From NCBI GenBank assembly GCA_017941355.1, contig JAGAWN010000225.1, positions 1-49,279 of the forward strand: a DNA stretch of 49,279 nucleotides, read 5' to 3'. Shown here piece by piece: positions 49,099-49,279 of this stretch; within the stretch, counting starts at the first letter, position 1, and every line of letters starts with the position of its first letter. This stretch comes from Ruminiclostridium sp. Lineage in GTDB: Bacteria > Bacillota > Clostridia > Oscillospirales > Ruminococcaceae. Both the position numbers and the translations under genes were made by a program. The notes under the pieces are model-generated. The model searched no databases, had not been told where the DNA came from, and saw only the letters and a program-made list of their open reading frames with translations.

Positions 49099-49279
49099 TC
49101 AAGCCTCCTTAATGATCTCGTCAAGCGCATTGTACAGTGCGTTCATTTCCTCGTCCGTGCCTATGGTTATGCGCAGATAGTCGCCTATTACCGGCTTATC
49201 CCAGTATCGCACGAATATCTTGCGGGCTTTGAGCTTTTCAAAGACAGTCTTTGCGGGAACAGTTCCGGGCTTTGCAAAA
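49099..49279 (-). CDS. hisC: Histidinol-phosphate aminotransferase, C-terminal fragment
   Basis: The last 59 codons of a gene that continues past the right end of the window; reading from the right edge it encodes GTVPAKTVFEKLKARKIFV, then RYWDKPVIGDYLRITIGTDE and a helical end DEIIKEA. This is the C-terminal domain of HisC, which makes histidinol phosphate. Its stop (49099-49101) lies one base before the hisB start codon, so the two are tightly linked. hisG and hisD, which usually precede it, would lie beyond the window. Confidence 0.9.
   Translation of the reverse strand, partial: FAKPGTVPAKTVFEKLKARKIFVRYWDKPVIGDYLRITIGTDEEMNALYNALDEIIKEA

Overview
The window looks like chromosome of a Gram-positive Clostridia bacterium, most likely an Oscillospiraceae (Ruminococcus-like) member. 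Pointers are a Gram-positive PolC, the plsX-rnc-smc-ftsY cluster, the infC-rpmI-rplT operon behind an L20-type leader, the aroQ-pepP-efp cluster, a PadR/HAAS pair, an FMN riboswitch before a RibU-type transporter, GGAGG-type ribosome binding sites and many near-consensus TTGACA-17-TATAAT promoters. No phage, integrase, transposase, rRNA, tRNA or CRISPR array was seen. Most of the window is core housekeeping with small accessory insertions.

Layout. 1-1842: a cloverleaf-forming palindromic element, then a PadR regulator under its own palindromic promoter with a HAAS-domain membrane protein. 1852-7584 (minus): araD with an unusual C-terminal tail; a GGDEF/EAL response regulator, an HPt protein, a glutamine-type NAD synthetase that has lost its glutaminase cysteine, and an MGMT-like protein. 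7618-8791: a palindromic repeat element, ribU and its FMN riboswitch. 8794-13446 (minus): CD1247-like protein, efp, a 49-residue protein, pepP, aroQ, a TIM-barrel protein, yqeG, rpsU. 13551-24396 (minus): rsfS, yqeK, nadD, yhbY, a small membrane protein, rdgB, ftsY, smc, an Elp3-like radical SAM protein, rnc, plsX and a TrmH/SpoU methyltransferase, tightly packed and often overlapping.

24397-31440: an unknown membrane protein (plus); then on minus infC-rpmI-rplT, an unknown gene, secG with a repetitive tail, pheA, a PASTA-domain pseudokinase and a HEYGH-motif membrane protein predicted to be leaderless. 31461-43438 (plus): two unknown small genes behind a 25-bp tandem repeat in the 5' UTR, a Noc/ParB protein, recG, a small AT-rich island with a ribbon-helix-helix gene, a THUMP RNA methyltransferase, an HI0933-type flavoprotein, polC and hisI. 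43445-49279 (minus): the distal part of a histidine operon (hisC fragment, hisB, hisH, hisA, hisF, hisE) interrupted by several non-his genes, including a YoeB/RelB-type toxin-antitoxin module with its own promoter and operator.

The less ordinary items are the four-way-junction palindromic element (27-136), the Cys-to-Gly change in NadE, the kinase-fold PASTA protein lacking both catalytic aspartates, the araD tail, the second palindromic element flanked by a duplicated terminator loop (7618-7846), and the toxin-antitoxin insertion in the his operon. No clear new multi-gene system is evident; the cloverleaf element is the best candidate for something undescribed. All identifications rest on reading motifs, not on database searches.
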